This document shows positions 52,822 to 60,962 of a stretch of 64,000 nucleotides of DNA, one piece after another. Origin of the DNA: an uncultured Spirochaetaceae bacterium (GTDB lineage: Bacteria > Spirochaetota > Spirochaetia > Sphaerochaetales > Sphaerochaetaceae); assembly GCA_944389015.1 (NCBI GenBank), contig CALXKS010000069.1, forward strand, positions 1-64,000, written 5' to 3'. Each line of letters starts with the position of its first letter. Position 1 is the first letter of the stretch. Below the pieces are notes generated by a model. It was given only the letters and a program-made list of their open reading frames with translations. It was not told where the DNA came from and made no database searches. Made by a program: the position numbers and the translations under genes.

Positions 52822-52847
52822 AAATCCCCCTGATATTATCAGAGGGA
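52822..52847 (-). terminator. Terminator of the sugar-type transporter operon
   Basis: Long stem TCCCTCTGATA/TATCAGGGGGA (one T-G pair) with a minimal loop, then TTT, 7 bases beyond the permease stop. Confidence 0.65.
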
Positions 52848-52853
52848 TTATCA

Positions 52854-53690
52854 TCAACCCTTTACAGCGCCGGAGAAACTGCCGGCCTTCTGCATAAGCT
52901 GCATCAGAAGGTACAGTATGATTGCCGGAAGTATGACCAGCGTACAGCCTGCAAGTATTACCTGCCATGGGGTTGCGAGCCCGTCGCTTACAGGAAGCAT
53001 GGAGACGGAGACCATCAGCGTATACTTCGAGTTCTTGTTCAGGAAGAGAAGCGGCCAGAAATAGTCGTTCCATCTTGCGATCATCGTAAGGGATGCCCAG
53101 GAAGCGAGTGCTGGTTTGATGACAGGGCACACGACACGCCAGAAGATACCGAACTCACGGCATCCATCAACACGCGATGCCTCGACAAGCTCATCGGGAA
53201 CATCCTTTATGTACTGCGTAAGATAGAAGATTCCGACAGCAGTCGCGATTCTCGGGATGATCAGGGACCAGAGGCTGTTGATAAGATTCATCTTCCTCAT
53301 GATGACGAAAAGAGGTATTGCGCCAGCCTCTGCGCTGATAGCCATCGTCGCAACGACGAATGCGAAGAGCTTTGCGCGGCCGGGGAAGCGGTACTTCGCG
53401 AACGCAAAACCTGCAAGCGCGCAGAAGAAGAGCGTTGTAATCGTTCCCAGGACTGTCGTGAATCCGCTGTTGAAAAGGTTTGTCCACACTGGTATGAGCT
53501 CGAAGAGCCTTCCGAAGTTGGCAAGCGTCGGATGCTCGATGGTCAGTGCCGCGAACCCGGATATCTTCTCACCGACGGACTTGACGGATATGAAGCACAT
53601 CCAGAGCACGGGGAATAAACAGACCAGGACGACGAATATCATGAATGCATTGACTGCGATTGACTGTCCTCTGTTGTTCTTTGATGCCAT
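52854..53690 (-). CDS. Sugar-type ABC transporter permease (MalG family)
   Basis: A 278-residue inner-membrane subunit with six helices; the EAA loop reads VDELVEASRVDGC, shown here as PDELVEASRVDGC. It is the last gene of a three-gene unit (binding protein, MalF-like, MalG-like). Starts inside the MalF-like stop after GAGGGGG. No ATPase gene is nearby, so a shared MsmK-type ATPase elsewhere is probably used. Confidence 0.94.
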   Translation of the reverse strand: MASKNNRGQSIAVNAFMIFVVLVCLFPVLWMCFISVKSVGEKISGFAALTIEHPTLANFGRLFELIPVWTNLFNSGFTTVLGTITTLFFCALAGFAFAKYRFPGRAKLFAFVVATMAISAEAGAIPLFVIMRKMNLINSLWSLIIPRIATAVGIFYLTQYIKDVPDELVEASRVDGCREFGIFWRVVCPVIKPALASWASLTMIARWNDYFWPLLFLNKNSKYTLMVSVSMLPVSDGLATPWQVILAGCTLVILPAIILYLLMQLMQKAGSFSGAVKG

Positions 53691-53691
53691 A

Positions 53692-54609
53692 TCACACCCC
53701 CTCTTCGCTTCTGCGGAGCCTGTACTGGATCATCGATATCACAAGGAGCACGAGGATCAGTATGACGCTCAGCGCTGATGCATAGCCGAGATTGAATGAC
53801 TTGAAGCCATTCTCATAGACAAGCTGGAAGAGCGATGTATTGCTTGTTCCCGGTCCGGAGAGCGTATAGGACTCATTGAACATCTTCCAGATATCTATGG
53901 TAACCGTGAGCGCGCAGAAGAACAGGATATTCTTCAGAAGCGGTATCGTTATATACCAGAACTGCTGCAGCACCCCTGCCCCATCAACCGTTGCTGCCTC
54001 ATAGTATTCCTTCGAGATATTGAGAAGACCTGAGTATATGATGATCGTGAACCACGGAACTATTCTCCAGATGAAAAGGATTATGACAGGGATCTTCGCA
54101 TACTGGCTGCTTCCCAGCCATGCCCTGCGCTTTCCGCCCAGCGAAACGATGATTTCATTGATAAGACCTGCGTTCTCATCGAAGAGCATCATGAATATAA
54201 GGCCCATTGCGACAGATGCGCAGACATATGGAAGGAAGGTCACTGTCTGGAAGACCTTCTTTGCCCTGAGGCGCGGGCTGTTGAGACAGACTGCGATCAT
54301 AAGCGCTATGACAACGACTCCGATCACAGCGACGATCCAGTACCATACATTGTTCATGAATGCCTCTCTGAACATATAGTCCTGGAACATAACCTCATAC
54401 TGATGGAACCCTACCCATCTGAGGTTTCTCAGTCCATTCCAGTCCGCGAAGCTTATCACGAATGTCCAGATGACTGGAATGAGCTGGAAAACAAGGAAGA
54501 GGATGAAGAACGGCGCAATAAACAGATATGGTGCACGATACTTCCATACAGTTGCCAGCACTCCGCCTTTTTTCACCGCGGATGGCGCTGCAGCTTTTCT
54601 TCTGCCCAT
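53692..54609 (-). CDS. Sugar-type ABC transporter permease (MalF/UgpA family)
   Basis: A 305-residue inner-membrane subunit with six helices after a short basic N-terminus. The EAA loop reads EYYEAATVDGAGVLQQFW. Strong Shine-Dalgarno (AGGAGG). It pairs with the MalG-like subunit, which starts at its stop. Confidence 0.94.
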   Translation of the reverse strand: MGRRKAAAPSAVKKGGVLATVWKYRAPYLFIAPFFILFLVFQLIPVIWTFVISFADWNGLRNLRWVGFHQYEVMFQDYMFREAFMNNVWYWIVAVIGVVVIALMIAVCLNSPRLRAKKVFQTVTFLPYVCASVAMGLIFMMLFDENAGLINEIIVSLGGKRRAWLGSSQYAKIPVIILFIWRIVPWFTIIIYSGLLNISKEYYEAATVDGAGVLQQFWYITIPLLKNILFFCALTVTIDIWKMFNESYTLSGPGTSNTSLFQLVYENGFKSFNLGYASALSVILILVLLVISMIQYRLRRSEEGV

Positions 54610-54668
54610 TTGTTCCTCCTTTCTTTCAGGTTATGCAGCCTGCCCCGGAGGACAGACTGCAAGGATAA

Positions 54669-56015
54669 TCAGACCTCAGCCTGCCCGATCATGAGCTTGA
54701 GCTGGCTGTCCATGTTCGCGATTGCCTGATCCATCGTCTGCTCGCCTGCGACATACTTCTCGATCTCGGCGCTTATGATGATATCAGCCTGTGCATCCTG
54801 CGGTGTTACGACCATGTTCTTCGCAGCATTGTTGAGTCCATCGGACTCTGCCTTCCTGAATGACTGACCGCCATAGAAAGGCTCCGGAGCCTGCCAGAAC
54901 GGATCTGCAAGGACTTCCTTAGAGACAGGGTTGGCATACGGGCCATTCTGCTCAACAAGCTTGTTGACTCTTGCCTGGATCGCTTCATTGTTGTTCTGCC
55001 AGTCATACCACATATCCTGTACAAGGGTCTCATACTCGTTGTCGCCTGTATCAACAAGGCAGAAATACTGGGAAACAGGAGCGCCGCCTACACCGATCTC
55101 ATCGAATACAGGTGCGTTCATGACCCTCCAGTCACCTGCGGTCTCCGTAAGGTTCTTTCTGAGGAACTCATCCCAGAATGCGCCGATGTAGAATGTAGCG
55201 ATCTTTCCATCATCTGTTGCCTCGTAGATAGGAGGCTGCATCATCGATGTCCTGTAGAGAAGGCCTTCGGAATTGAGCTGATCAAGGAAGCCGAGAGCAA
55301 GCTTCGTACCCTCATCGGATCCGATCACGACATTGCCGTTCTCATCCCAGATCCTAGCATTCGCCTGCGGCATGAGACCACGTCTGCCCCAGTATCTCCA
55401 GGTATAGTTCGTTGTATCGATCCAGGAAAGATAGACCTCTCCGTTGGATCTCTCCTTGAGAAGCCTTCCAGCCTCAAGGTAGCCATCGAATGTGCTCATC
55501 ATGGCAGGATCGACATCGTACTTCTCGAAGATCTCAGCATTATAGAAAAGAAGCTGAGGGCGCACGGAATCCTGAAGACCATAGATCCTTCCATCCACGA
55601 TAGCGTCATCGATGGAACCATCGAGGTAGAGATCGGCCTGCGGCTCATAGTACTCTGTCTGATCGAGAAGGAGTCCGGCCTTCGCAAGCTCGATAAGACC
55701 TACTGTATCGAGCATGATAACATCCGGAAGCGATTCCTGATCACCTGCCATCGAGTACATGATGACTCTCTGCTGTCCATCAGCCATCGTAGGAATGGTC
55801 TCTACATGGAGCGTGACCTTTGCAGTGGCATCTCCCTGTCTATCGAGGAATTCCTGATAGAAAGGTGCTCTGAACTGCGGCTGGCCTGTTGACCAGATGA
55901 GAAGCTGGCCTTCTGGATATACACCATCTTCCGATGCTTTATCGGATGAACCACCTGCGAATACAGGCATGAATGCGATAAGGCATACCAGTGCAAGCAT
56001 CAATATTCTCTTCAT
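54669..56015 (-). CDS. Periplasmic solute-binding protein (SBP family 1)
   Basis: A 448-residue carbohydrate-type binding protein. A signal peptide ends in MPVFAGGSSDKASE without a lipobox, in the same style as the oligopeptide-binding protein. Family 1 features include LPDVIMLDTVGLIELAKAGL and a C-terminal Trp-rich region. The ligand is unknown; it may not be a simple sugar given the URO-D/GntR partners. The only GGAGGG lies 22 bases before the ATG, inside the loop of a perfect 8-base inverted repeat. Confidence 0.92.
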   Translation of the reverse strand: MKRILMLALVCLIAFMPVFAGGSSDKASEDGVYPEGQLLIWSTGQPQFRAPFYQEFLDRQGDATAKVTLHVETIPTMADGQQRVIMYSMAGDQESLPDVIMLDTVGLIELAKAGLLLDQTEYYEPQADLYLDGSIDDAIVDGRIYGLQDSVRPQLLFYNAEIFEKYDVDPAMMSTFDGYLEAGRLLKERSNGEVYLSWIDTTNYTWRYWGRRGLMPQANARIWDENGNVVIGSDEGTKLALGFLDQLNSEGLLYRTSMMQPPIYEATDDGKIATFYIGAFWDEFLRKNLTETAGDWRVMNAPVFDEIGVGGAPVSQYFCLVDTGDNEYETLVQDMWYDWQNNNEAIQARVNKLVEQNGPYANPVSKEVLADPFWQAPEPFYGGQSFRKAESDGLNNAAKNMVVTPQDAQADIIISAEIEKYVAGEQTMDQAIANMDSQLKLMIGQAEV

Positions 56016-56028
56016 AAGCTAAATTGAG

Positions 56029-56074
56029 TAGAGGACTCCCTCCTTTTTCCAGTTTTCCCGCCCCATGTCCTCTA
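56029..56074 (-). promoter_or_regulatory. Inverted repeat in the leader of the binding-protein gene
   Basis: TAGAGGAC (56067-56074 on the minus strand) pairs with GTCCTCTA (56029-56036) around a 30-base loop that holds the GGAGGG. It could control access to the ribosome site. Confidence 0.4.
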
Positions 56075-56148
56075 TCCATGGGATGGATATATCTTAACAG
56101 CTGAAATGGCTGAATAAGAGAAAATTTGATCGGAAACAGATTAGATTA

Positions 56149-56161
56149 GTAATCATATTAC
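56149..56161. promoter_or_regulatory. Candidate GntR operator upstream of the sugar-type transporter
   Basis: GTAAT-cat-ATTAC, a perfect inverted repeat. It lies downstream of a TTGACA on the minus strand at about 56190, in the leader of the binding-protein gene. Confidence 0.45.
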
Positions 56162-56323
56162 AAATATAGTCTGCCACGTTTCTGAGAGTTGTCAATCAAA
56201 AAAAAAGCGGGGAATTCATTGCCGGGAAAGCAAGGACTATCTGACAATCCACGGACTTCCTCTTTGCCGATGATGCTGAGCGGTGACGATGCTGCTATCT
56301 CCATGACTTCCTCCCTTATATGG

Positions 56324-56355
56324 AAAAAGGCACTGCAGAACAAACCTGCAGCGCC
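56324..56355 (-). terminator. Terminator of GntR 2
   Basis: Stem GGCGCTGCAG/CTGCAGTGCC (one G-U) with a 7-base loop, followed on the minus strand by TTTTT, 52 bases past the GntR stop. The rest of the gap (56075-56323) holds the transporter promoter region and a short frame I do not count as a gene. Confidence 0.85.
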
Positions 56356-56406
56356 TTTGCTGTAACTGATGATGATTATGCTCAATCCTGGAAAATCGTC
56401 AAGCCA

Positions 56407-57075
56407 TCAGAACGTTATTATCTTCTCGAAATGCTCCTTGACAGATGCTATATCCTTCTCCAAGGCCGCCGCAGCCTTGTCCAGATCCCTGATTCTCAAG
56501 GCATCTGCTATCTCTCTGTGGTACGACGCTTTTGACTCGGTATCATTATTCAGGGCAAAGGAATAGTAGACTGCGAAGAAGCGGGAGCAGCGCTTGAGTA
56601 TGCTATCAAGGATGCTGTATGCGAATGAATTTCCGCTGAGGGAGCACAGCACAAGGTGGAAGCGCGAATTCCGGTAGTAGTTCCCGGATATCCCTCCGTT
56701 CTCCCCTGCCACAATATACAATGACGGATCTGAAAGCTGCTCAAGCTTCTCATCCGTGAGGGATGGGAATGCCCTTCTGAGATTCGAGATCTCGATATCC
56801 GTCCTCACATTCAGGATATCAAGTATCTCCCTCAGGGTGAAAGGCACCACCTGATATCCGAAACGAGGGAGGCTTTGCAGGATATTGTCCTTGCAGAGCT
56901 CTATCAGAGCCTCCCTTACAGGAGCCTTGCTGACACCGAAACGCTCGGTCAGAGAGCCTTCCGTGATAATATCATTAGGGCGGAATTTCCCGCTTGTGAT
57001 ATCGTCAAGGAGCGTATCATAGACCATTTTCTTCAGAGAGCCGCTGTTTTCCATCTCGTTAAGAGTATAAGACAT
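56407..57075 (-). CDS. GntR family regulator, FCD type (2)
   Basis: A 222-residue regulator with an N-terminal winged helix (recognition region FGVSKAPVREALIELCKDN, about residues 47-65) and an FCD-type helical ligand domain. Paralogue of the GntR at 44144-44794 over its whole length. It is divergent from the URO-D gene at 57166, and the two promoters overlap at their -35 boxes. A TACACT -10 ends 7 bases before the ATG at 57075, with TTGTCA 18 bases further up, so its mRNA should be leaderless; an in-frame ATG at 57054 is the alternative. Confidence 0.92.
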   Translation of the reverse strand: MSYTLNEMENSGSLKKMVYDTLLDDITSGKFRPNDIITEGSLTERFGVSKAPVREALIELCKDNILQSLPRFGYQVVPFTLREILDILNVRTDIEISNLRRAFPSLTDEKLEQLSDPSLYIVAGENGGISGNYYRNSRFHLVLCSLSGNSFAYSILDSILKRCSRFFAVYYSFALNNDTESKASYHREIADALRIRDLDKAAAALEKDIASVKEHFEKIITF

Positions 57076-57082
57076 ACGCTTC

Positions 57083-57112
57083 AGTGTAAAGACGATATTC
57101 TTTTCTTGACAA
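57083..57112 (-). promoter_or_regulatory. Promoter of GntR 2, overlapping the divergent URO-D 2 promoter
   Basis: Minus strand -35 TTGTCA (57107-57112), 18-base spacer, -10 TACACT (57083-57088). The same bases give TTGACA (57106-57111) on the plus strand for URO-D 2. Confidence 0.55.
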
Positions 57113-57144
57113 AGACAATTGTGATGTTAAGCTTAATAATATCA

Positions 57145-57154
57145 GTAATATTAC
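57145..57154. promoter_or_regulatory. Candidate GntR operator upstream of URO-D 2
   Basis: GTAATATTAC, a perfect 10-base palindrome, preceded by TAATATCA. It lies 11 bases before the URO-D 2 start, where binding would block expression. Confidence 0.5.
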
Positions 57155-57165
57155 GAAAGTGGTTT

Positions 57166-58119
57166 ATGGACAGGAAGGAAAAGCTTCAGGCTACCCTGAA
57201 AGGCGAGAATCATAGCGGTATCATATCTGGTTTCTGGTACCATTTCAGCCAGGATGCGATGTACGGAGAGAAAGCCATACAGGCGCATATCGATTTCTAC
57301 GATGCGGTGAATCCGGATATCCAGAAGGTCATGAATGAGCATATGTTCCAGATCAGGGAGACTATCGAGAGACCTGAGGACTGGAAGAAAGTCTCCCATA
57401 TTCCTTTCAGCGAAGGCCCGTATCCTGGGCTTATCGAGGAATTCAAGGCAATCAGAAAGGCTCTTCCATCTGATCTTCCCCTCTTTGCCACAGTGCATGG
57501 CGTGCTGGTCTCGGCATACCATGCTACAGAGACTCCGGGGAATTTCAAGAATCCTGAGAATATGGTCTCCCGTCATCTCAGGGAGGATCCGGTGGCTGTA
57601 TCAAAGGGACTTGATGTGATTGCAGAGAGCCTGATAGAGCTCTGCCAGGAGCTGAGGAAGGCAGGTGCTGACGGCATCTATTACGCTGCCCTCGGAGGCG
57701 AGGCATACAGGTTCTCAGAGGATATCTTCTCCAAGTATGTCAGGAAGTATGACAGCATGGTCATCGATGGCATCAATGAGACAGGGGCAATAAGCATACT
57801 GCATATATGCAAGGATCAGATCAGGCTCCCTCTATACAGCGGAATCGATGCGGATATAGTCAACTGGGATACGCACGACTGCGAATATGGGATAGGAGAA
57901 GGAAGGAAGTACTTCCCAGGGAAGACCCTTCTCGGAGGTTTCGATGACAGGACGGGCATTCTTGTCGAGGGAACGGAGGAGGAGATACTGAAAGAGACCG
58001 ACCGCATAGTGACTGAAGCCGGAAGAGAGAAGCTCATAATAGGGTCAGACTGCACCCTTCCCGGGGATATCGAGCCATGGAGGATACGCAGGGTCATCGA
58101 CTACGCGCACACTCTTTGA
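57166..58119 (+). CDS. URO-D superfamily protein, MtaA-like (2)
   Basis: A 317-residue TIM-barrel protein paralogous to the gene at 51699. It keeps the His-x-Cys (LHICKDQ) and later Cys (GSDCTLP) expected for zinc in MtaA/CmuA-type methyltransferases, and shares the ADGIYYAALG and GGxxDRxGxLVxGT segments. It is probably not a haem-pathway enzyme. It starts at ATG 57166 between the palindromic operator and the gene; the longer open frame overlaps the GntR gene and is rejected. Single-gene transcript, divergent from GntR 2 and ended by a strong hairpin. Confidence 0.87.
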   Translation: MDRKEKLQATLKGENHSGIISGFWYHFSQDAMYGEKAIQAHIDFYDAVNPDIQKVMNEHMFQIRETIERPEDWKKVSHIPFSEGPYPGLIEEFKAIRKALPSDLPLFATVHGVLVSAYHATETPGNFKNPENMVSRHLREDPVAVSKGLDVIAESLIELCQELRKAGADGIYYAALGGEAYRFSEDIFSKYVRKYDSMVIDGINETGAISILHICKDQIRLPLYSGIDADIVNWDTHDCEYGIGEGRKYFPGKTLLGGFDDRTGILVEGTEEEILKETDRIVTEAGREKLIIGSDCTLPGDIEPWRIRRVIDYAHTL

Positions 58120-58139
58120 TTGCAGCGCTGAAATGGATG

Positions 58140-58168
58140 ATGGAGGTCCTCAGGGGCCTCCATTTCTC
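58140..58168 (+). terminator. Terminator between URO-D 2 and the SDR gene
   Basis: Stem ATGGAGGTCC/GGGCCTCCAT (one U-G) with a 4-base loop, followed by TTCTC. It lies between convergent genes and could serve both. Confidence 0.75.
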
Positions 58169-58169
58169 A

Positions 58170-58961
58170 TCAGATCATACCTGCCTTCTCATATGAATAC
58201 ATAGGATTGAGCACCACATCCCTGCCTCCGGAGACCTCCAATGCCGTTCCTGTGATGTAGCTTGCCTTATCAGATGATAGGAAGACGATCGGCCATGCGA
58301 TCTCCTCAGGCTTCGCCATACGCCTGATAAGAGTCCTTTCTTCGACAAGCGCCTTATCGGAATCGCTGACGCTGCGCTGGACTGTCTCGGTCATAGTGAA
58401 GCCCGGCATGACGCAGTTCACACGTATGCCATATGCAGCATACTCAGCCGCCTGATTCGATGAAAGGAGCCTTACAGCAGCTTTCAGCGGTCCATATATA
58501 GTGCTTCTGCCAGCTGTTCCGACACGGGCCGCAAGAGAGCTTATATTCACGATCGAGCCACCATGGTCCTTCATGTATCTGAAGGCCGCCTGAGCTCCAT
58601 GGACAGCGCTCTCAAAGCACATTGCCTCGGTCCATTGCAGGTCATCCTCCGTATACTCGTCCCCTGCTGATTTCGGATGGCTTGCTCCTACATTGTTGAC
58701 CCAGACATCGATGGTCCCGAGCATCGAGGCAGCATAATCGGCAAGGGAGTAGAACGATGATGAGTCGAGGGCATCGAAGCGGAATGTCAGTATCCTGCCC
58801 TTTCCAGAGAGCTTTTCCGCCGTTGCCCGCAGCTCCTCTTCCTTCCTTGCGGCGACAACCACCGATGCCCCTTCGCCGAGGAATGCGGAAGCCGCAGCAA
58901 GCCCTATTCCACGCGTTCCACCTGTTATGACAACGCTCTTTCCTTCCAATCCTAGATCCAT
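58170..58961 (-). CDS. Short-chain dehydrogenase/reductase
   Basis: A 263-residue classical SDR oxidoreductase. NAD(P)-binding loop GGTRGIG at residues 14-20, NVGASHP in the place of NNAG, and catalytic residues Ser, Tyr and Lys in ISSLAARVG...STIYGPLKAA, where the usual YxxxK reads YGPLK. Substrate unknown. Its start overlaps the upstream epimerase gene by 10 bases, so both act together, perhaps on a sugar or polyol. Confidence 0.9.
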   Translation of the reverse strand: MDLGLEGKSVVITGGTRGIGLAAASAFLGEGASVVVAARKEEELRATAEKLSGKGRILTFRFDALDSSSFYSLADYAASMLGTIDVWVNNVGASHPKSAGDEYTEDDLQWTEAMCFESAVHGAQAAFRYMKDHGGSIVNISSLAARVGTAGRSTIYGPLKAAVRLLSSNQAAEYAAYGIRVNCVMPGFTMTETVQRSVSDSDKALVEERTLIRRMAKPEEIAWPIVFLSSDKASYITGTALEVSGGRDVVLNPMYSYEKAGMI

Positions 58962-59944
58962 GCTCTCTCCATCCTTTTTATCACGCCATCGATGATTGCA
59001 TTGGTCTCGGGTCTGATGACCCTGCGCTCTGCCTTCTCGTCATACCATCTGAGAACCCGCCTCAATCCGATGGCAAACGGTATCGTGCAGCGGAAATCAG
59101 GGACGAGGGCCTTTATCTTCGAATTATCGAAGACCGCGCTCCAGGCCTTGTCGCCGGTAAGATTCGCGATTGCGGAAGGATCCTCCCTTGCGATGATATC
59201 AGAGGGCGCATGGACGATCTCAGGCTCTACGCCCAATGCCCTTCCGACCTCCTGGTATATCCTGTCCCAGGTCAGGACCTCATCCGACGTGATATGGTAA
59301 GCATTCCCGACAGCCCTGCTCTCAGCGAAAAGCCCTGTGATTCCCTTCGCGAAGTCATCGCTATGCGTGACTGTCCAGAGCGATGTGCCATCTCCGGGGC
59401 TCACGACAGGAAGCCCGCGCTTGATTCTGTCGATCAGAGTGTATTCGCCACCGGTACCCATAGGAAACGGAATACGGGTCGCATAGGTATGGGAAGGACG
59501 CACTATCGTGATCGGGAAACATCCATCGCGGAATGCTTCCATGAATGCCATCTCGGCCTTGATCTTATTCTGTGCGTATGGGGAATAAGGATTCGAGAGC
59601 GGCACGGACTCTGTGATCGGAAAGGAGGAAAGCGGCTTTGAATAGCAGGATGCGCTGCTTATGAAGATGAACTGCCCCACCCTGCCTGAGAACACAGAGA
59701 TATCCTTCTTCGCATCGGCTTCATTGAAGGCGATGAAATCCACTGCAACATCCCATGTACGGCCAGCAAGGGCTTTTCTCAGGCTTCTCTCATCGCCGGC
59801 ATCGGCAGTGATCTCCTCTGCCCCTTCCATATGCTCTCCATGGCCTCTGTTGAGAATCGTCAGAGAGTATCCCTTCTCCACTGTCAGGCGGCTCACCGAT
59901 GTGCTTATATTCCCGGTCCCGCCTATGATAAGAACCTTGATCAT
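58952..59944 (-). CDS. NAD-dependent epimerase/dehydratase family protein
   Basis: A 330-residue extended SDR. GGTGNIS (residues 8-14) is the NAD loop, and SPYAQNKIKAEMAF holds the catalytic YxxxK. It resembles the atypical SDRs of plants and bacteria related to mRNA-binding/CSP41-like or isoflavone-reductase-type proteins more than UDP-glucose 4-epimerase. No Shine-Dalgarno; TTGATA, 17 bases, TAGACT and 6 bases precede the ATG, one of the clearest leaderless arrangements here. Confidence 0.88.
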   Translation of the reverse strand: MIKVLIIGGTGNISTSVSRLTVEKGYSLTILNRGHGEHMEGAEEITADAGDERSLRKALAGRTWDVAVDFIAFNEADAKKDISVFSGRVGQFIFISSASCYSKPLSSFPITESVPLSNPYSPYAQNKIKAEMAFMEAFRDGCFPITIVRPSHTYATRIPFPMGTGGEYTLIDRIKRGLPVVSPGDGTSLWTVTHSDDFAKGITGLFAESRAVGNAYHITSDEVLTWDRIYQEVGRALGVEPEIVHAPSDIIAREDPSAIANLTGDKAWSAVFDNSKIKALVPDFRCTIPFAIGLRRVLRWYDEKAERRVIRPETNAIIDGVIKRMERAWI

Positions 59945-59950
59945 ATGAGA

Positions 59951-59979
59951 AGTCTAAACCCCCGTAAATCCATTATCAA
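59951..59979 (-). promoter_or_regulatory. Promoter of the epimerase-SDR operon (leaderless)
   Basis: Minus strand -35 TTGATA (59974-59979), 17-base spacer, -10 TAGACT (59951-59956), then 6 bases to the ATG. Confidence 0.65.
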
Positions 59980-59987
59980 GAAAAGTA

Positions 59988-60017
59988 TTGACGTTCTTTG
60001 CTGATTTACCTTATACT
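59988..60017 (+). promoter_or_regulatory. Promoter of tRNA-Pro
   Basis: -35 TTGACG (59988-59993), 18-base spacer, -10 TATACT (60012-60017), 13 bases before the tRNA. Confidence 0.7.
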
Positions 60018-60030
60018 CCAACACGTTGTC

Positions 60031-60103
60031 CGGGACGTCGCCTAGCGGCTATGGCGCCTGCTTTGGGAGCAGGATATCGATGGTTCGAGTCCATTCGTCC
60101 CGA
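60031..60103 (+). tRNA. tRNA-Pro (anticodon TGG)
   Basis: A 73-base cloverleaf. The acceptor CGGGACG/CGTCCCG pairs perfectly. The anticodon stem CCTGC/GCAGG holds loop TTTGGGA, giving TGG. T-loop TTCGAGT, discriminator A, CCA not encoded. No hairpin terminator follows, so the next gene may be read through. Confidence 0.95.
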
Positions 60104-60161
60104 TTATTTTTCCAGGACTGCTTTCTCTGCCACCCATTCTTAACTGCCTTAAGGAATCAAG

Positions 60162-60962
60162 ATGAGGAAGCTCTGTCTGCTCACATCATTGCTGTTGCTG
60201 CTTCCGCTGCTTCCTGCCGCGGATATACTGGGCTATGACATAACATTCTCAAAGACAATCAATGATTCCCTTATGGTGATCGACAGCGAGAAATTCGGTA
60301 TAGACTACACAGGCTATGGATATATAGGGTCATCCACGATGGGTCTGTACATGAGAGCGGGGCTTCAGGCGCCGTTCTCCAGTCTGGAGATGCTCTTCGA
60401 GAACAGCAGGGAGCTCCCGGCAAGCTGGGCTACAGACGATACGGAGAAGATCAAGAACATGCTTGAGACGTTCTTCCGCTTCTCTGCAGCCGCGGGGCCT
60501 GCTTTCAGGAGCATACTCTCGGACAAGCTGGTATGGTATATGGGACTCGGCCTCTCCGGAAGGCTGGACTATGCGAACAGAAACGGCAATCTCATAGCAG
60601 CGGTGTCCTACTTCGATATCGACATCGGCACATCATTCGACATAGGCTTCCGCTTCGATATAGAGGAGAAGACAACGATAAAGATAGGAATGAGCATCGA
60701 GGCTCCGATCTTCTCGATCAACTTCATGACATATGCATCAGGAGACGGAGGAAGGGAGCTTCTGGCAAAGCCATCGATGATTCCCTACCTCTTTCTTCCC
60801 GAGGAGATGCATAGGAACACAAAGGCGCTGGGATACATAAGCCTTGGCCACACATTCCGCCAGGACAGGGTTGATACAGTCTATCGCTACACGATCACAT
60901 CGGATGAGACTGGAAAGGGAAAGCTCGAGATCATACCCCGCTCTCGCCGGAGTCATCGATAA
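60162..60962 (+). CDS. Outer-membrane beta-barrel-like protein
   Basis: A 266-residue protein with a signal peptide (MRKLCLLTSLLLLLPLLPAA) and then repeated amphipathic strands of 9-12 residues rich in Gly, Tyr and Phe (IGTSFDIGFRFDIEEKTTIK, for example), as in outer-membrane barrels. No family recognised. AAGGA lies 6 bases before the ATG. It may be co-transcribed with tRNA-Pro. It converges with the coiled-coil gene, overlapping by 32 bases. Confidence 0.72.
   Translation: MRKLCLLTSLLLLLPLLPAADILGYDITFSKTINDSLMVIDSEKFGIDYTGYGYIGSSTMGLYMRAGLQAPFSSLEMLFENSRELPASWATDDTEKIKNMLETFFRFSAAAGPAFRSILSDKLVWYMGLGLSGRLDYANRNGNLIAAVSYFDIDIGTSFDIGFRFDIEEKTTIKIGMSIEAPIFSINFMTYASGDGGRELLAKPSMIPYLFLPEEMHRNTKALGYISLGHTFRQDRVDTVYRYTITSDETGKGKLEIIPRSRRSHR

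Noticed and set aside
56158-56304. 48-codon minus-strand frame with GGGAGG before its ATG
   Set aside because: It lies beyond a strong terminator, crosses a nine-T run and the TTGACA of the transporter promoter, and matches no family. Left out as a gene.
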